From an uncultured Coriobacteriaceae bacterium (lineage in GTDB: Bacteria > Actinomycetota > Coriobacteriia > Coriobacteriales > Atopobiaceae): DNA of 64,000 nucleotides. Shown here piece after piece: positions 17,826-25,729 of this stretch; the first letter of the stretch is position 1; every line of letters starts with the position of its first letter. The DNA is taken from positions 62,001-126,000 of the forward strand of contig CADBYM010000006.1 in NCBI GenBank assembly GCA_902798915.1, written 5' to 3'. The notes beneath the pieces are model-generated. The model was not told the DNA's origin. It ran no database searches and was given only the letters and a program-made list of their open reading frames with translations. The position numbers and the translations under genes are program-made.

Positions 17826-18695
17826 ATGACACCAATACCGCCCGAACCCCATTTCCCCAGCCGCTATAGTCGTCCATCCGTGGCACCCAGCATTGCCCGG
17901 CGCGTCACGACGTCCGACGGGGCACAAATCGCCACCTTCGCCTACGGCGCACCAACCCAAGAGGACACTCCCGTGCTCATGCTCCACGGCAACGGAGAAG
18001 AGCACGGCATCTTTGGTCCCATAGTGGATGTAGTCCTTGAGGCAGGGCTTTGGGTCGTCGCCATCGACTCACGGGCACAGGGGATGTCGACGCGCGGGAG
18101 CGCACCGCTCACCTACGAACTGATGGCGAGCGATGCCGTATGCGCACTCGACGCGCTTGGCGTGTCCTGTGCCCATGTACTGGGGTTCTCCGACGGCGGC
18201 ATTGAGGCATTGCTTCTGGGTCGCGACTGGCCCGAGCGCGTCGCTTCCATCACCGCACTTGGCGCAAACCTCACGCCAGACGGTGTAATTGAGGACCCGA
18301 GCTGGGACATCGAGGGATTCGTTGGACTCAATCGGAAGTGGAGCGAGTATTGGCACGATTTCGAGAACTCCAACGAGGCGCAAACAGAGGGAGACGTGGA
18401 CATCACGCTGCTCACGCCCTCCCCGGCCACAGCCTCACAGGACGCCGAGCTGCTCCAACTGATGCTTGACGAGCCGCACATCGAGGCCTCATCCTTGGCC
18501 ACCATATGCTGCCCAACCTGCATTATGGTGGGCGAGCACGACTGCATCGATCCAAGAGAGACCTGTCGCATCGTGAATGCCATACCCGGCGCACGGCTGA
18601 TCACGGTTCCGCACATAGGACACAGCCTGCCCAAGGCAGCCCCTGACGCCGTCAGCGCCCACCTGCTCGCCACCATCATGCGCGCCACTTGCTAG
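17826..18695 (+). CDS. Alpha/beta-fold hydrolase
   Basis: A 289-residue cytosolic hydrolase with AAGGAGG before the ATG. It has the oxyanion segment LMLHGNGEEHGIF, the nucleophile elbow GFSDGG (Ser near residue 122), GEHDCID with the acid Asp, and IGHSLP with the catalytic His, so the full triad is visible. Similar proteins act on esters, amides or lactones; the substrate is unknown. It is divergent from the M4 protease gene and its 3' end overlaps the end of the U32 gene by 4 bases. Confidence 0.9.
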   Translation: MTPIPPEPHFPSRYSRPSVAPSIARRVTTSDGAQIATFAYGAPTQEDTPVLMLHGNGEEHGIFGPIVDVVLEAGLWVVAIDSRAQGMSTRGSAPLTYELMASDAVCALDALGVSCAHVLGFSDGGIEALLLGRDWPERVASITALGANLTPDGVIEDPSWDIEGFVGLNRKWSEYWHDFENSNEAQTEGDVDITLLTPSPATASQDAELLQLMLDEPHIEASSLATICCPTCIMVGEHDCIDPRETCRIVNAIPGARLITVPHIGHSLPKAAPDAVSAHLLATIMRATC

Positions 18696-20245
18696 TAGTC
18701 ACCCCAAGGGCTACGCCATCGGGGATTTTCCCCCTGGCGCAGCCCGACGTGTTCGAGGGCACGTCGATAGCTCGTACGACACTCGAATGCCATTCGGTGC
18801 TCCCAGTGATCCCAGATGCATCCCCCGGCGATGCTGCGATGCACGAGCACGCGCGGCCTTCCCTCAAGGTCCCACACTGGTCGCGGCGGATTCTCGTCGG
18901 CTTCGAGGAAATGCTCGAACTCTGCTGGCCTATCGCCGCGCGTGAGCAACGGCCCTGCCGTCACCTTGAGCCTGCCTCGCCAGATGCCTCCCAAGGACTC
19001 CTCCAAGCGCCCGATCACCTGCGAAAGCTCAATGAGCGTACCAACGTCGTTGACGCAAAGGTCTACGTCAACGGGCGGAAGCGATGCGAGCGTGTCCCGC
19101 AGCAGTTGCAGCGTCTCGCACCAGCGTTGCGGCTCGTGCTCGGATTGCGAGAGCGGCCCCACCAAGAGCACCACCTCAGTCCGCACGCCCGACGCATCGT
19201 ATGCGGCGCATGTGCGAGGCAGCTCTCGAATGGCACTGCGCAACTTCGTCCCATCGCAGGCATCGCCCACATATGTACACCCCTCCCGACCGCCAGTCTC
19301 AATCGGCTCGATGGCCGTTCGGCTCTGAGTCTTTGCGCCGTAGTAGCACGCACACGCCCGACCAAAGGTCTGCCGATACAGGCGCTTGCGTGATTCGTCA
19401 CCTCGCATCCCTTCCGCAGCCTTAAGGAACGAGAGCGCACGCACACGCTCCTCAAGCGGGCGCCCGCGGCCGCCCAACTTGCCAAACTCCACGCCCGCCG
19501 CCCTCAGTCGCTCGCACTCGCATGCGGCGCACGGATACGGCTCGAGGTAGTCGCACGACCTTCCCAGGCAGGCATGCGTACGGTACGTGGTATCAAAGAC
19601 GTACAGTGGCTCGCCTTCAAGATCGGCGTCCACCCCCACGCGATCGGGATAGCTCACGCCATGGTAGTGCGTGCAGTAGCCGTCCACGAGCGGGCACTTG
19701 TCAAAGAAGACCATGCTCTCCGCCTCGACGCGCAGCCCATCGCGCGAACAAGCACGCAGCACGTCACCGACCTCCTCGGCGGCCAAGAAGCGCGGAAAGA
19801 CGACGCGTGAGACGCCAAGTCGCGCGAACGCCGCGACGCTCGGCGCGTTCGCGCAAACCGCGAGCAACGAGCACACGCGCTTGAGCCCGTTCCCGGCCTC
19901 CTCCAGCCGATAGAGCAGGCCCATATCCCGCACGATGACACCTGTCCCACCCATCTGCTCGAAGACATCGGCAAGCCTGACGAGGTAGTCGAGCTGGCGT
20001 TCGTCGTACTGGCCGTTGAGGGCAAGGTACAGTGGCAGGCCATGCGTTCGCGCCGCCTCGGCAGTCTCCGCAAGCTCCTCTCGAGAGGCGAGGTTGGCCC
20101 TGCCCTGTCGACGGCTTATGGAGTCGTGCTCCCCATACCGCTCGGTCCACCACGGCTCCTGCAAGCCACAGTACAGCTCGCCCGCCCCTGCCGCGGCAAG
20201 CGTGGAGACCTCAGAAGCTGCATTGACGGGGACGCTGAAAACCAT
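18692..20245 (-). CDS. U32 peptidase-family protein, last gene of the peptide-modification operon
   Basis: About 517 residues, AAGGGG site before the ATG at 20245. The N-terminal half is a TIM-barrel of the U32 type: ASEVSTLAAAGAGELYCGL, then RANLASREELAETAEAAR, LYLALNGQYD, GVIVRDMGLLYRLEE and VFPRFLAAEEV. A cysteine cluster (ACLGRSCDYLEPYPCAACEC, about residues 245-265) could hold an iron-sulfur cluster, as in U32 relatives acting on RNA or quinones. The C-terminal half is not recognised. It starts 19 bases after the radical SAM gene, as the sixth gene of the operon. Peptidase activity is not established for many U32 proteins; here cleavage or modification of the Cys-rich peptide is an inference from position. 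Confidence 0.82.
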   Translation of the reverse strand: MVFSVPVNAASEVSTLAAAGAGELYCGLQEPWWTERYGEHDSISRRQGRANLASREELAETAEAARTHGLPLYLALNGQYDERQLDYLVRLADVFEQMGGTGVIVRDMGLLYRLEEAGNGLKRVCSLLAVCANAPSVAAFARLGVSRVVFPRFLAAEEVGDVLRACSRDGLRVEAESMVFFDKCPLVDGYCTHYHGVSYPDRVGVDADLEGEPLYVFDTTYRTHACLGRSCDYLEPYPCAACECERLRAAGVEFGKLGGRGRPLEERVRALSFLKAAEGMRGDESRKRLYRQTFGRACACYYGAKTQSRTAIEPIETGGREGCTYVGDACDGTKLRSAIRELPRTCAAYDASGVRTEVVLLVGPLSQSEHEPQRWCETLQLLRDTLASLPPVDVDLCVNDVGTLIELSQVIGRLEESLGGIWRGRLKVTAGPLLTRGDRPAEFEHFLEADENPPRPVWDLEGRPRVLVHRSIAGGCIWDHWEHRMAFECRTSYRRALEHVGLRQGENPRWRSPWGDY

Positions 20246-20264
20246 GGAGAACCCCTTCGTTGCC

Positions 20265-21653
20265 TCAGCCAAGTGCTGCTGCACTGGCAGAAACAAACTC
20301 TCGGTAGGACTGCTCGTTCACCAAACCGAGTATTTCTCGCAGCTCTTCGAGCAAATAATGATAGTCACCTTGCAGGTATGCCCGAGCCGCCATGTAGGGC
20401 TCACGTATGGCGGCGTCAATCCACCGCTCGTGCAAATCCTGCGTTTTTGCAGAGAAGGACCGGTAAAACGCCTCCTCACGAACGCCTAACGACTCGAACG
20501 GACCATCAGGTCCCTGCAGCAACCCTAGCTCAGTTCCCGCAAATGCGATCAGACGACTCACGGCCACTTGGTGCGTGTAGATGCCGAACTCATGCAGCTG
20601 GCGCACCTCGTCAAGCGCCCCCTCGAGCGTCTGCCGTCCGTGCCACAGGATGTAGCCACACTGCAAAGCGATCCCTGCTTCGCGCACAGCACCGAGCACC
20701 TCCGGCAGGCGCCCCACATCGTAAGGCTTGCGCCAAGCACGCAGCGTGGACGGGTTCAGGGACTCCACACCCACAAAGAGCCTTGTCAGACCCGCGTCGT
20801 GCAATGCACACAGGCGCCGAGCAAGATCGGGCTGACCAATCAGTGCCGCCACACGCATCTCGCACGCCCACGCCACCCGCAGACCGCGTCGGTCCAGTTC
20901 AGCGGCAATGCCCTCAAGTCGTACCAAGGGCCCGGCATCGTCATCCACGATGTTGAAGATGGGCGGAAGATCAGCCACCTCGAGCCGTACGCACACATGC
21001 TCGATTTCGTCCACCACGAGGCGAGCATCTCGCCCTTGCCAGCGACGAAGCTCCGACGGAAGCTTCGGCGTGGCACAGAACGTACACGCACCCGGACACC
21101 CACGCGATGTTTGCAAACTGACAGCACATCCCAGCCGTGCATAGCGCTCCGCATGAGGCCGGTACGGCTCCGCCCAAGCGTCGGGCGCGAGGATGCTGTT
21201 AGCAGCCTCACCGTCTCGTGCCAGCGCCAAGAGCGCCGCCTCGCCCTCGCCACGCACCAACACACACGATCGCGGCAGCACTCGCGCCGCCTCATCCGGG
21301 GCGGTAGTCACAAAGACTCCACCCGCCACGAACGTCGCATCAGGGAATCCCGCCCTCAGGCGACTCAAGACACGCCGCGCATCGGGCACGTCGCGGCTCG
21401 TCATGAGCGAGAAGCCAATGACCTGCGGGCCATCACCATTTCTGTGCAACTCGCGCATGTCGTACCAAAAGTTCGAACTAACCCGCGAACTCACGCCAGC
21501 ACGACGCTCCGCTTCGACCAGCCGTCGGTCATATACATCTGCATGAACCCCATTTGCACGCAAGTACCCCGCCAGGCGCTCAATGCCCAGCGGTTCGGAG
21601 AACTCTGGCTCGCCGCCCTCACAGAGCGGACGTATGAGCAGCACGCGCGGCAT
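20265..21653 (-). CDS. Radical SAM enzyme with B12-binding-like N-terminal domain
   Basis: 462 residues. The N-terminal 150 residues resemble the cobalamin-binding domain of BchE-type radical SAM enzymes (PRVLLIRP, then LGIERLAGYLRANG, VIGFSLMTSR and VAGGVFVT), but the DxHxxG cobalamin His motif is not seen, so B12 may bind without a protein His ligand or not at all. The radical SAM cluster motif is CPGACTFC near residue 185, then NIVDDDAGPL and FVGVESLNP, typical of the family. Such enzymes methylate, rearrange or couple unactivated carbons. The ATG at 21653 lies 10 bases after the lipoprotein gene stop; no clear SD is seen, so translation may be coupled. Fifth gene of the operon. Confidence 0.88.
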   Translation of the reverse strand: MPRVLLIRPLCEGGEPEFSEPLGIERLAGYLRANGVHADVYDRRLVEAERRAGVSSRVSSNFWYDMRELHRNGDGPQVIGFSLMTSRDVPDARRVLSRLRAGFPDATFVAGGVFVTTAPDEAARVLPRSCVLVRGEGEAALLALARDGEAANSILAPDAWAEPYRPHAERYARLGCAVSLQTSRGCPGACTFCATPKLPSELRRWQGRDARLVVDEIEHVCVRLEVADLPPIFNIVDDDAGPLVRLEGIAAELDRRGLRVAWACEMRVAALIGQPDLARRLCALHDAGLTRLFVGVESLNPSTLRAWRKPYDVGRLPEVLGAVREAGIALQCGYILWHGRQTLEGALDEVRQLHEFGIYTHQVAVSRLIAFAGTELGLLQGPDGPFESLGVREEAFYRSFSAKTQDLHERWIDAAIREPYMAARAYLQGDYHYLLEELREILGLVNEQSYREFVSASAAALG

Positions 21654-21663
21654 ACCCGACCAG

Positions 21664-23406
21664 CTATTCGTCGAACTTGAGTTCAAGCATTTCGTTCACG
21701 AGCTCCTTGCCTTCGGCGTCGCGTATGATGAACGTTCCCGCAAGGCGCTCGACCCTGCCTTCGCGCAAATCCCCCGCATTCTTCGCGCGGAACAAGAGGT
21801 ACCGATGCCCGACCGTGCCGGTACTGAGCGGAGTGCCAGCACTCAGGAGCTCGACATCCTTGCCGTTCACCGACCATCCATCGCCATCGATGGTTACTGG
21901 CCCCTCTCCCTTATACGAGCCCTTATACTCCACAGCCACGATGCCATCACTCGCAGGCAATACCTTCTGCAATGTGACGGTCACGCCGCCCTCGTCGTCA
22001 ATCATCTTGCCGTCCAGCTCCTTGAAATGTTGCTCGGGATCAGCTTGCCACTTCAAGGGATACGAGGCCACTGGGTCCGAGCCCCAATTGCCCACACTCA
22101 TCACACAGGACAGCTGCTCGAGGTTCCCTTCGACAACCGAGACGACCTTTTCGTCCTCCGTGGAGAAGAAGTTCCCCCATGCACTATCTTGCCCCACGCC
22201 GTCGATGGTAGGCCATCCCGCCGAGAAGTTATCAATCTTCTCACCGTTGGCCGTCACATCGTGTTCCGCGAAGAAGTGGTAGCGCCCTTTCGTGTGGTTG
22301 ATGAACTCGAACTCTGCAATCGGGTTGTCTGCCGACATGTGGTAGCCCGTGAAGACGATGGTGCACACCTCGTCGTCGGCCACGACGTACGGAAGGCCCA
22401 GATGCGCCTCGATCGCAGAGAGATCAACTTCGCTCTTCTCCGCTTTCTTGGCGGGCTTGTCCTCGTCGGAAGCCTCCTTCTCGTCGGTGGCCTTCTGCTC
22501 TGCGGCGTTCTTTTCGTCGGCGGCTTCCTCGTCGGAGGCCTTCTCGTCCGCGGCCTTCTCCGCGTCCGCGCCTGTCTCCACCGCCTCCTCGTACCCAAAC
22601 TGCGTGCCCACAGCGACGAGATACGCACGCAGCGCCTGCGCGTCCTCGTCGTCCGCGAGGTCACCGTCAGCCAACTCGTCCACCGCCGTCCGCAGGCTCT
22701 TGTACACATATTCGCCGTTAGACGCCGTCCCCTGAGCAGCATCGTAGAGCTCGGTCTCGATATCATCCCAGAGCTTGTTGTACTCAAGCTCAGCTTTCAG
22801 CTTGTCGGAGAACTTCGACGACTCATCGCGCACCTTGCGCACCACGACCAACGCCGCATCCTCAAGGGCGCTTTCCGTCGAGAAGCCGCAAGCGACCGCA
22901 GCCGTCTGCACGTTGAGCTGAACCCCATCGTCCTCGGGATACAGCGCCAAGCACGCAAGCGCTTGCACCAGTGCATCATCGTTCTTCTCTTGCTGCATAA
23001 GGGCGAGGGCAAGATTGACGTTGGAGCCGTAATGCTCGGGATACGCCTCGAGAACCTCCTCGTAGCCCTTCTGCGCCTCGTCGTAGTTGCCCGCGCGGTA
23101 TGCCTCGTTGGCCGCCTTGAACGCATCCTTCTGCGCGATGGTGAGCGTGCCCTCTTCCTTCTCTTCCTCGCTCACAGCACGGCGCTCATCGCCCAACGCG
23201 AGCGCCTTCTCCACGTACTCCTCCAGTTCGGACGAATCACGCTTCTCTCGACCCTCGAACGCCCCTTCTACGGGCTCGGGCTCATGCACGGAGGCTTCCT
23301 CACCCTGATGGGAAGAGCCACAGCCAACCAGCACCACACACAGGCACATGACGGCAAGGAGAACGGTGAAGTGACGCTTGGCGACATCTCTTGAACGTCC
23401 GCTCAT
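21664..23406 (-). CDS. Large TPR-containing lipoprotein of the peptide-modification operon
   Basis: About 580 residues. A signal sequence ends at the lipobox LVGC (Cys near residue 30), so it should be anchored to the outer face of the membrane. Residues about 90-180 carry TPR-like repeats (AYRAGNYDEAQKGYEEVLEAYPEHYGS is the clearest). A low-complexity Glu/Ala/Lys/Asp spacer of about 50 residues follows, then a beta-rich C-terminal half of about 210 residues that I cannot name. GGGTGA precedes the ATG at 23406. It begins 13 bases after the Cys-rich peptide gene. Outside location plus TPR suggests it receives or presents a secreted product, which is inference. Confidence 0.82.
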   Translation of the reverse strand: MSGRSRDVAKRHFTVLLAVMCLCVVLVGCGSSHQGEEASVHEPEPVEGAFEGREKRDSSELEEYVEKALALGDERRAVSEEEKEEGTLTIAQKDAFKAANEAYRAGNYDEAQKGYEEVLEAYPEHYGSNVNLALALMQQEKNDDALVQALACLALYPEDDGVQLNVQTAAVACGFSTESALEDAALVVVRKVRDESSKFSDKLKAELEYNKLWDDIETELYDAAQGTASNGEYVYKSLRTAVDELADGDLADDEDAQALRAYLVAVGTQFGYEEAVETGADAEKAADEKASDEEAADEKNAAEQKATDEKEASDEDKPAKKAEKSEVDLSAIEAHLGLPYVVADDEVCTIVFTGYHMSADNPIAEFEFINHTKGRYHFFAEHDVTANGEKIDNFSAGWPTIDGVGQDSAWGNFFSTEDEKVVSVVEGNLEQLSCVMSVGNWGSDPVASYPLKWQADPEQHFKELDGKMIDDEGGVTVTLQKVLPASDGIVAVEYKGSYKGEGPVTIDGDGWSVNGKDVELLSAGTPLSTGTVGHRYLLFRAKNAGDLREGRVERLAGTFIIRDAEGKELVNEMLELKFDE

Positions 23407-23419
23407 TTCCGTCACCCCC

Positions 23420-23902
23420 CTAATGCACCGGCACGCAGGCGCACGGCGCACCACAATCTACCCCGCCTCCTCCCGACGGGACATTGCTCACGCAGCTGCA
23501 GCTCTGGTATCCATCACAGCTGCATACGGAGAGGCACGTGCACACGCTATCGCAGGTGCAAGGCGTCACGATGGGTGTCGGTGTCGCGACGGCATCGCAG
23601 GTGCAAGGCGTCACGACGGGTGTCGGTGTCGCGACGGCGTCGCAGGTGCAAACGCTCAGGCATGTGCAGACGGTGTGCGTGGACGTCACCATGTCACAGG
23701 TGCAATACGTGCCCATCACCTGCGACGAGTATTCGCTCTTTTCCTCGTCGTACTCGTCCACGAAGTAGGTCTTCATGCTCGGTTTGAATACGCTGTTGCC
23801 ATCCACGATAATCTCAATCTGCGGCTTGGGCAGCGCGTCATCCGACGGCTCGTTGAGTGCGCGGTCGTTGTAGCCACCCTTTGTGCTTGTGCTATCGGCC
23901 AT
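23420..23902 (-). CDS. Cys-rich repeat peptide, candidate precursor of a radical-SAM-modified natural product
   Basis: 160 residues with no signal peptide. Residues 1-67 are a hydrophilic leader without Cys (contains KPQIEIIVDGNSVFKP and YFVDEYDEEKSEYSS). The rest carries 19 Cys, 18 of them in nine Cys-x-Cys motifs: six CTC, two CSC and one CAC. Two adjacent copies of a 15-residue unit, CTCDAVATPTPVVTP and CTCDAVATPTPIVTP, sit in the middle; the tail is a Gly4 linker and CGAPCACVPVH. GGGAG eight bases before the ATG at 23902 sets the start, which overlaps the radical SAM/SPASM stop by 11 bases. Leader/Cys-rich-core layout beside a SPASM enzyme resembles ranthipeptide-type precursors, but CxC repeats of this kind match no class I can name. 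Confidence 0.8.
   Translation of the reverse strand: MADSTSTKGGYNDRALNEPSDDALPKPQIEIIVDGNSVFKPSMKTYFVDEYDEEKSEYSSQVMGTYCTCDMVTSTHTVCTCLSVCTCDAVATPTPVVTPCTCDAVATPTPIVTPCTCDSVCTCLSVCSCDGYQSCSCVSNVPSGGGGVDCGAPCACVPVH
23551..23650. repeat. 45-bp tandem repeat inside the Cys-rich peptide gene
   Basis: Units 23551-23595 and 23596-23640 differ at only two positions; the first 10 bases of a third unit follow at 23641-23650. The period is a multiple of three and encodes the 15-residue CTCDAVATPTP unit, so unit number can change without breaking the frame. Confidence 0.95.
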
Positions 23903-25283
23903 CTGCGGAGCTCCCTTCTTCCTGTGGTTCGTAACGAAGCTTGCGCTGAATCTGGTTGAGGGTAAGGGCACGGCTGATCTCGCAGCGCACCGACCCATGA
24001 TGCTCGTCCACTCCGATGCCATCGAGTACCTTGGCCGCGCAGTCGCCCGCACAGTGCCACCTGCAGAAGCAGTCGTCACAGAACCGTATATTGTGGACAC
24101 ACAGCTTGGAAAGCTCGTCGAGCTTCCTCTGGTCAAAGACGAAGCAGTCGGCCTCGGGGTCGTAGTGCCCAAAGAAGAACCGCTCGCTACGCGGATCGCT
24201 TGCATAGCTCACCTCATAGCATGCCGTCACGTCCCCGGTAGGCGTCACGGTAAACGAGCCGGAGCTCACCTTGCAGAACGTATCTGCCAACACGTCCTGG
24301 CGGGCGCCCGAGAAGACGAGCCGTACGCCTCGCTCCTCCGCCACCCGAAGCGACTCGAGGTAGCGACGCACAAAGACCTCGGAGGTAGGCATGACGTTAG
24401 ACGAGGTCTTGCAGCGACCGCACTCCCACACGGGCTCGAAGTGCAGCTGCTCGATGCCAGGGTAGTTGCTCGCCACGAACTCGACGATGTCGGGCATGGC
24501 ATCCACCATGACATCCGTGACCGTCGTGCGCACCCCGAAGCCCACCCCGGCCTCCGCGAGGCGCCGCATGGTGCGATCCACCGCTTCGAACGAGCCCTTT
24601 CCACCCGCAGTCGGACGGTTCGCGTCCTGGAATGCGGGCAGACCGTCAAACGAGACGTTGATTGATCCGAAATTCGCCACGACGAAGTCAATCTGCTCCT
24701 CCGTGAGCACGCCATTGGTCGCCGCGTTGAAGACCACCGGTATATCAAGCTGCTCAGAGACGTCCTGCCCGTACCACACAATCTCCTGAATGAGGTCGAA
24801 CGCACAGAATGGCTCGCCGTTGCCATGGATGGAGACGAGGAAGTTGTGCGTGCCGTCGCCCTCGTCGCGACGCTCGAGAGCGTTTTGTGCCACGAGGTCA
24901 ATCGCGCGCTGGGCACAGCGCAGGTCCATCCGCGTGATGGGCTCGCCGTTTCCGCCGCCCTCCCCACCAAAGGCATAGCAATAGCTGCAGCGGAGGTTGC
25001 AGTTGTTGGTGGGAAAGAGCGTCACCTGCGTCGGGCGGAATCCTCGCACGTGCTGTGGGTAGGCACGCAAGGCGAAGAATCCCCGCTCGCTCAGTGCCTG
25101 CACCACGGCCTTGCCCTCTGGGCTCATGGCATCATAGGCACGATGGTCACTCGCATAGGTGAGGGCCACGTCTGCAGCCGCGTCATTCATCCGTGCCATC
25201 AGCCTTCCGAGCGGCGCATAGAGGATGGGCCCCTCACCATCGCGGAGCACGAAGAGCTCGGGCGGCATCAGTTCTGCGCTCAT
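23892..25283 (-). CDS. Radical SAM/SPASM peptide maturase
   Basis: 463 residues. The radical SAM motif is TNNCNLRCSYCYAFGG (CxxxCxxC, about residues 95-105), with VSIHGNGEP and INVSFDGLPAFQDANRP as expected for SPASM enzymes. The C-terminal region has the cysteines of a SPASM domain binding auxiliary Fe-S clusters: TACYEVSY, then CVHNIRFCDDCFCRWHCAGDC. Residues 1-90 form an N-terminal domain that may bind the peptide leader. Enzymes of this build make thioether, C-C or similar links in ribosomal peptides. The ATG overlaps the stop of the PqqD-like gene (ATGA) and the gene runs 11 bases into the peptide gene, so the three are tightly coupled. Substrate assignment is an inference from this coupling. 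Confidence 0.92.
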   Translation of the reverse strand: MSAELMPPELFVLRDGEGPILYAPLGRLMARMNDAAADVALTYASDHRAYDAMSPEGKAVVQALSERGFFALRAYPQHVRGFRPTQVTLFPTNNCNLRCSYCYAFGGEGGGNGEPITRMDLRCAQRAIDLVAQNALERRDEGDGTHNFLVSIHGNGEPFCAFDLIQEIVWYGQDVSEQLDIPVVFNAATNGVLTEEQIDFVVANFGSINVSFDGLPAFQDANRPTAGGKGSFEAVDRTMRRLAEAGVGFGVRTTVTDVMVDAMPDIVEFVASNYPGIEQLHFEPVWECGRCKTSSNVMPTSEVFVRRYLESLRVAEERGVRLVFSGARQDVLADTFCKVSSGSFTVTPTGDVTACYEVSYASDPRSERFFFGHYDPEADCFVFDQRKLDELSKLCVHNIRFCDDCFCRWHCAGDCAAKVLDGIGVDEHHGSVRCEISRALTLNQIQRKLRYEPQEEGSSADGR

Positions 25284-25684
25284 ACAACCGTCTCCACAAG
25301 GTTCACGAGCACGGTGTTGGCAAGGTATCCCGCCTGCCCGAGCGCGACGAAGAAGGACGCCACGTCTGCCGGACGCACGGGCTGGCCCACCAAGCTCGCG
25401 AGCTCATCGATGCTCTTGCTTCCGTCCGCGAGACTCACGAGCTCGGCACCAACGGAATCCACGTCAAAGAGGTGCGTGCCTCCATGCCAGGCCTGCACCG
25501 CGTCCCACTTCGAGACCAACTCGATGCCGCCCACCATGATAGGTCCACATGCCGTCTCCGGATGAATGACCTCGGGCGTCACGAACCCCGTCGGTGCCGC
25601 CCCGTGCGTTCCAGTACCGGCCACGCACAGCGTCGCAAGCGCCACGAAGCCGAAGGCTCCCCGCAAGAACGACCTTCTTTCCAC
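25280..25684 (-). CDS. PqqD-like protein with twin-arginine signal, first gene of the operon
   Basis: 134 residues from a GTG at 25684, chosen because AAGGAGG lies six bases before it. The product starts MERRSFLRGAFGFVALATLCVAGTG-like, i.e. a twin-arginine motif RRSFLRG and hydrophobic stretch, then a PqqD-like domain: LFDVDSVGAELVSLADGS, IDELASL and FFVALGQAGYL. PqqD domains normally bind peptide leaders in the cytosol and hand them to a radical SAM enzyme, so an export signal is odd; the hydrophobic start might instead be a membrane anchor. The domain assignment rests on pattern only. Confidence 0.78.
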   Translation of the reverse strand: MERRSFLRGAFGFVALATLCVAGTGTHGAAPTGFVTPEVIHPETACGPIMVGGIELVSKWDAVQAWHGGTHLFDVDSVGAELVSLADGSKSIDELASLVGQPVRPADVASFFVALGQAGYLANTVLVNLVETVV

Positions 25685-25723
25685 GTCCCGCCTCCTTGAA
25701 TCCCTCAAAGTGATTGTGAGACG

Positions 25724-25729
25724 ATTATA
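25724..25729 (-). promoter_or_regulatory. TATAAT -10 element for the peptide-modification operon
   Basis: A perfect TATAAT on the minus strand, preceded by TG, lies about 40 bases before the GTG start of the PqqD-like gene and overlaps the stop region of the histidine kinase gene. No good -35 hexamer is seen at 17 bases, so an activator may be needed, or the operon may also be read from upstream. Confidence 0.5.

Noticed and set aside
23551-23650. Regular repeats that could suggest a CRISPR array
   Set aside because: Units are directly adjacent, with no spacers, keep the reading frame and encode a Cys-rich repeat.
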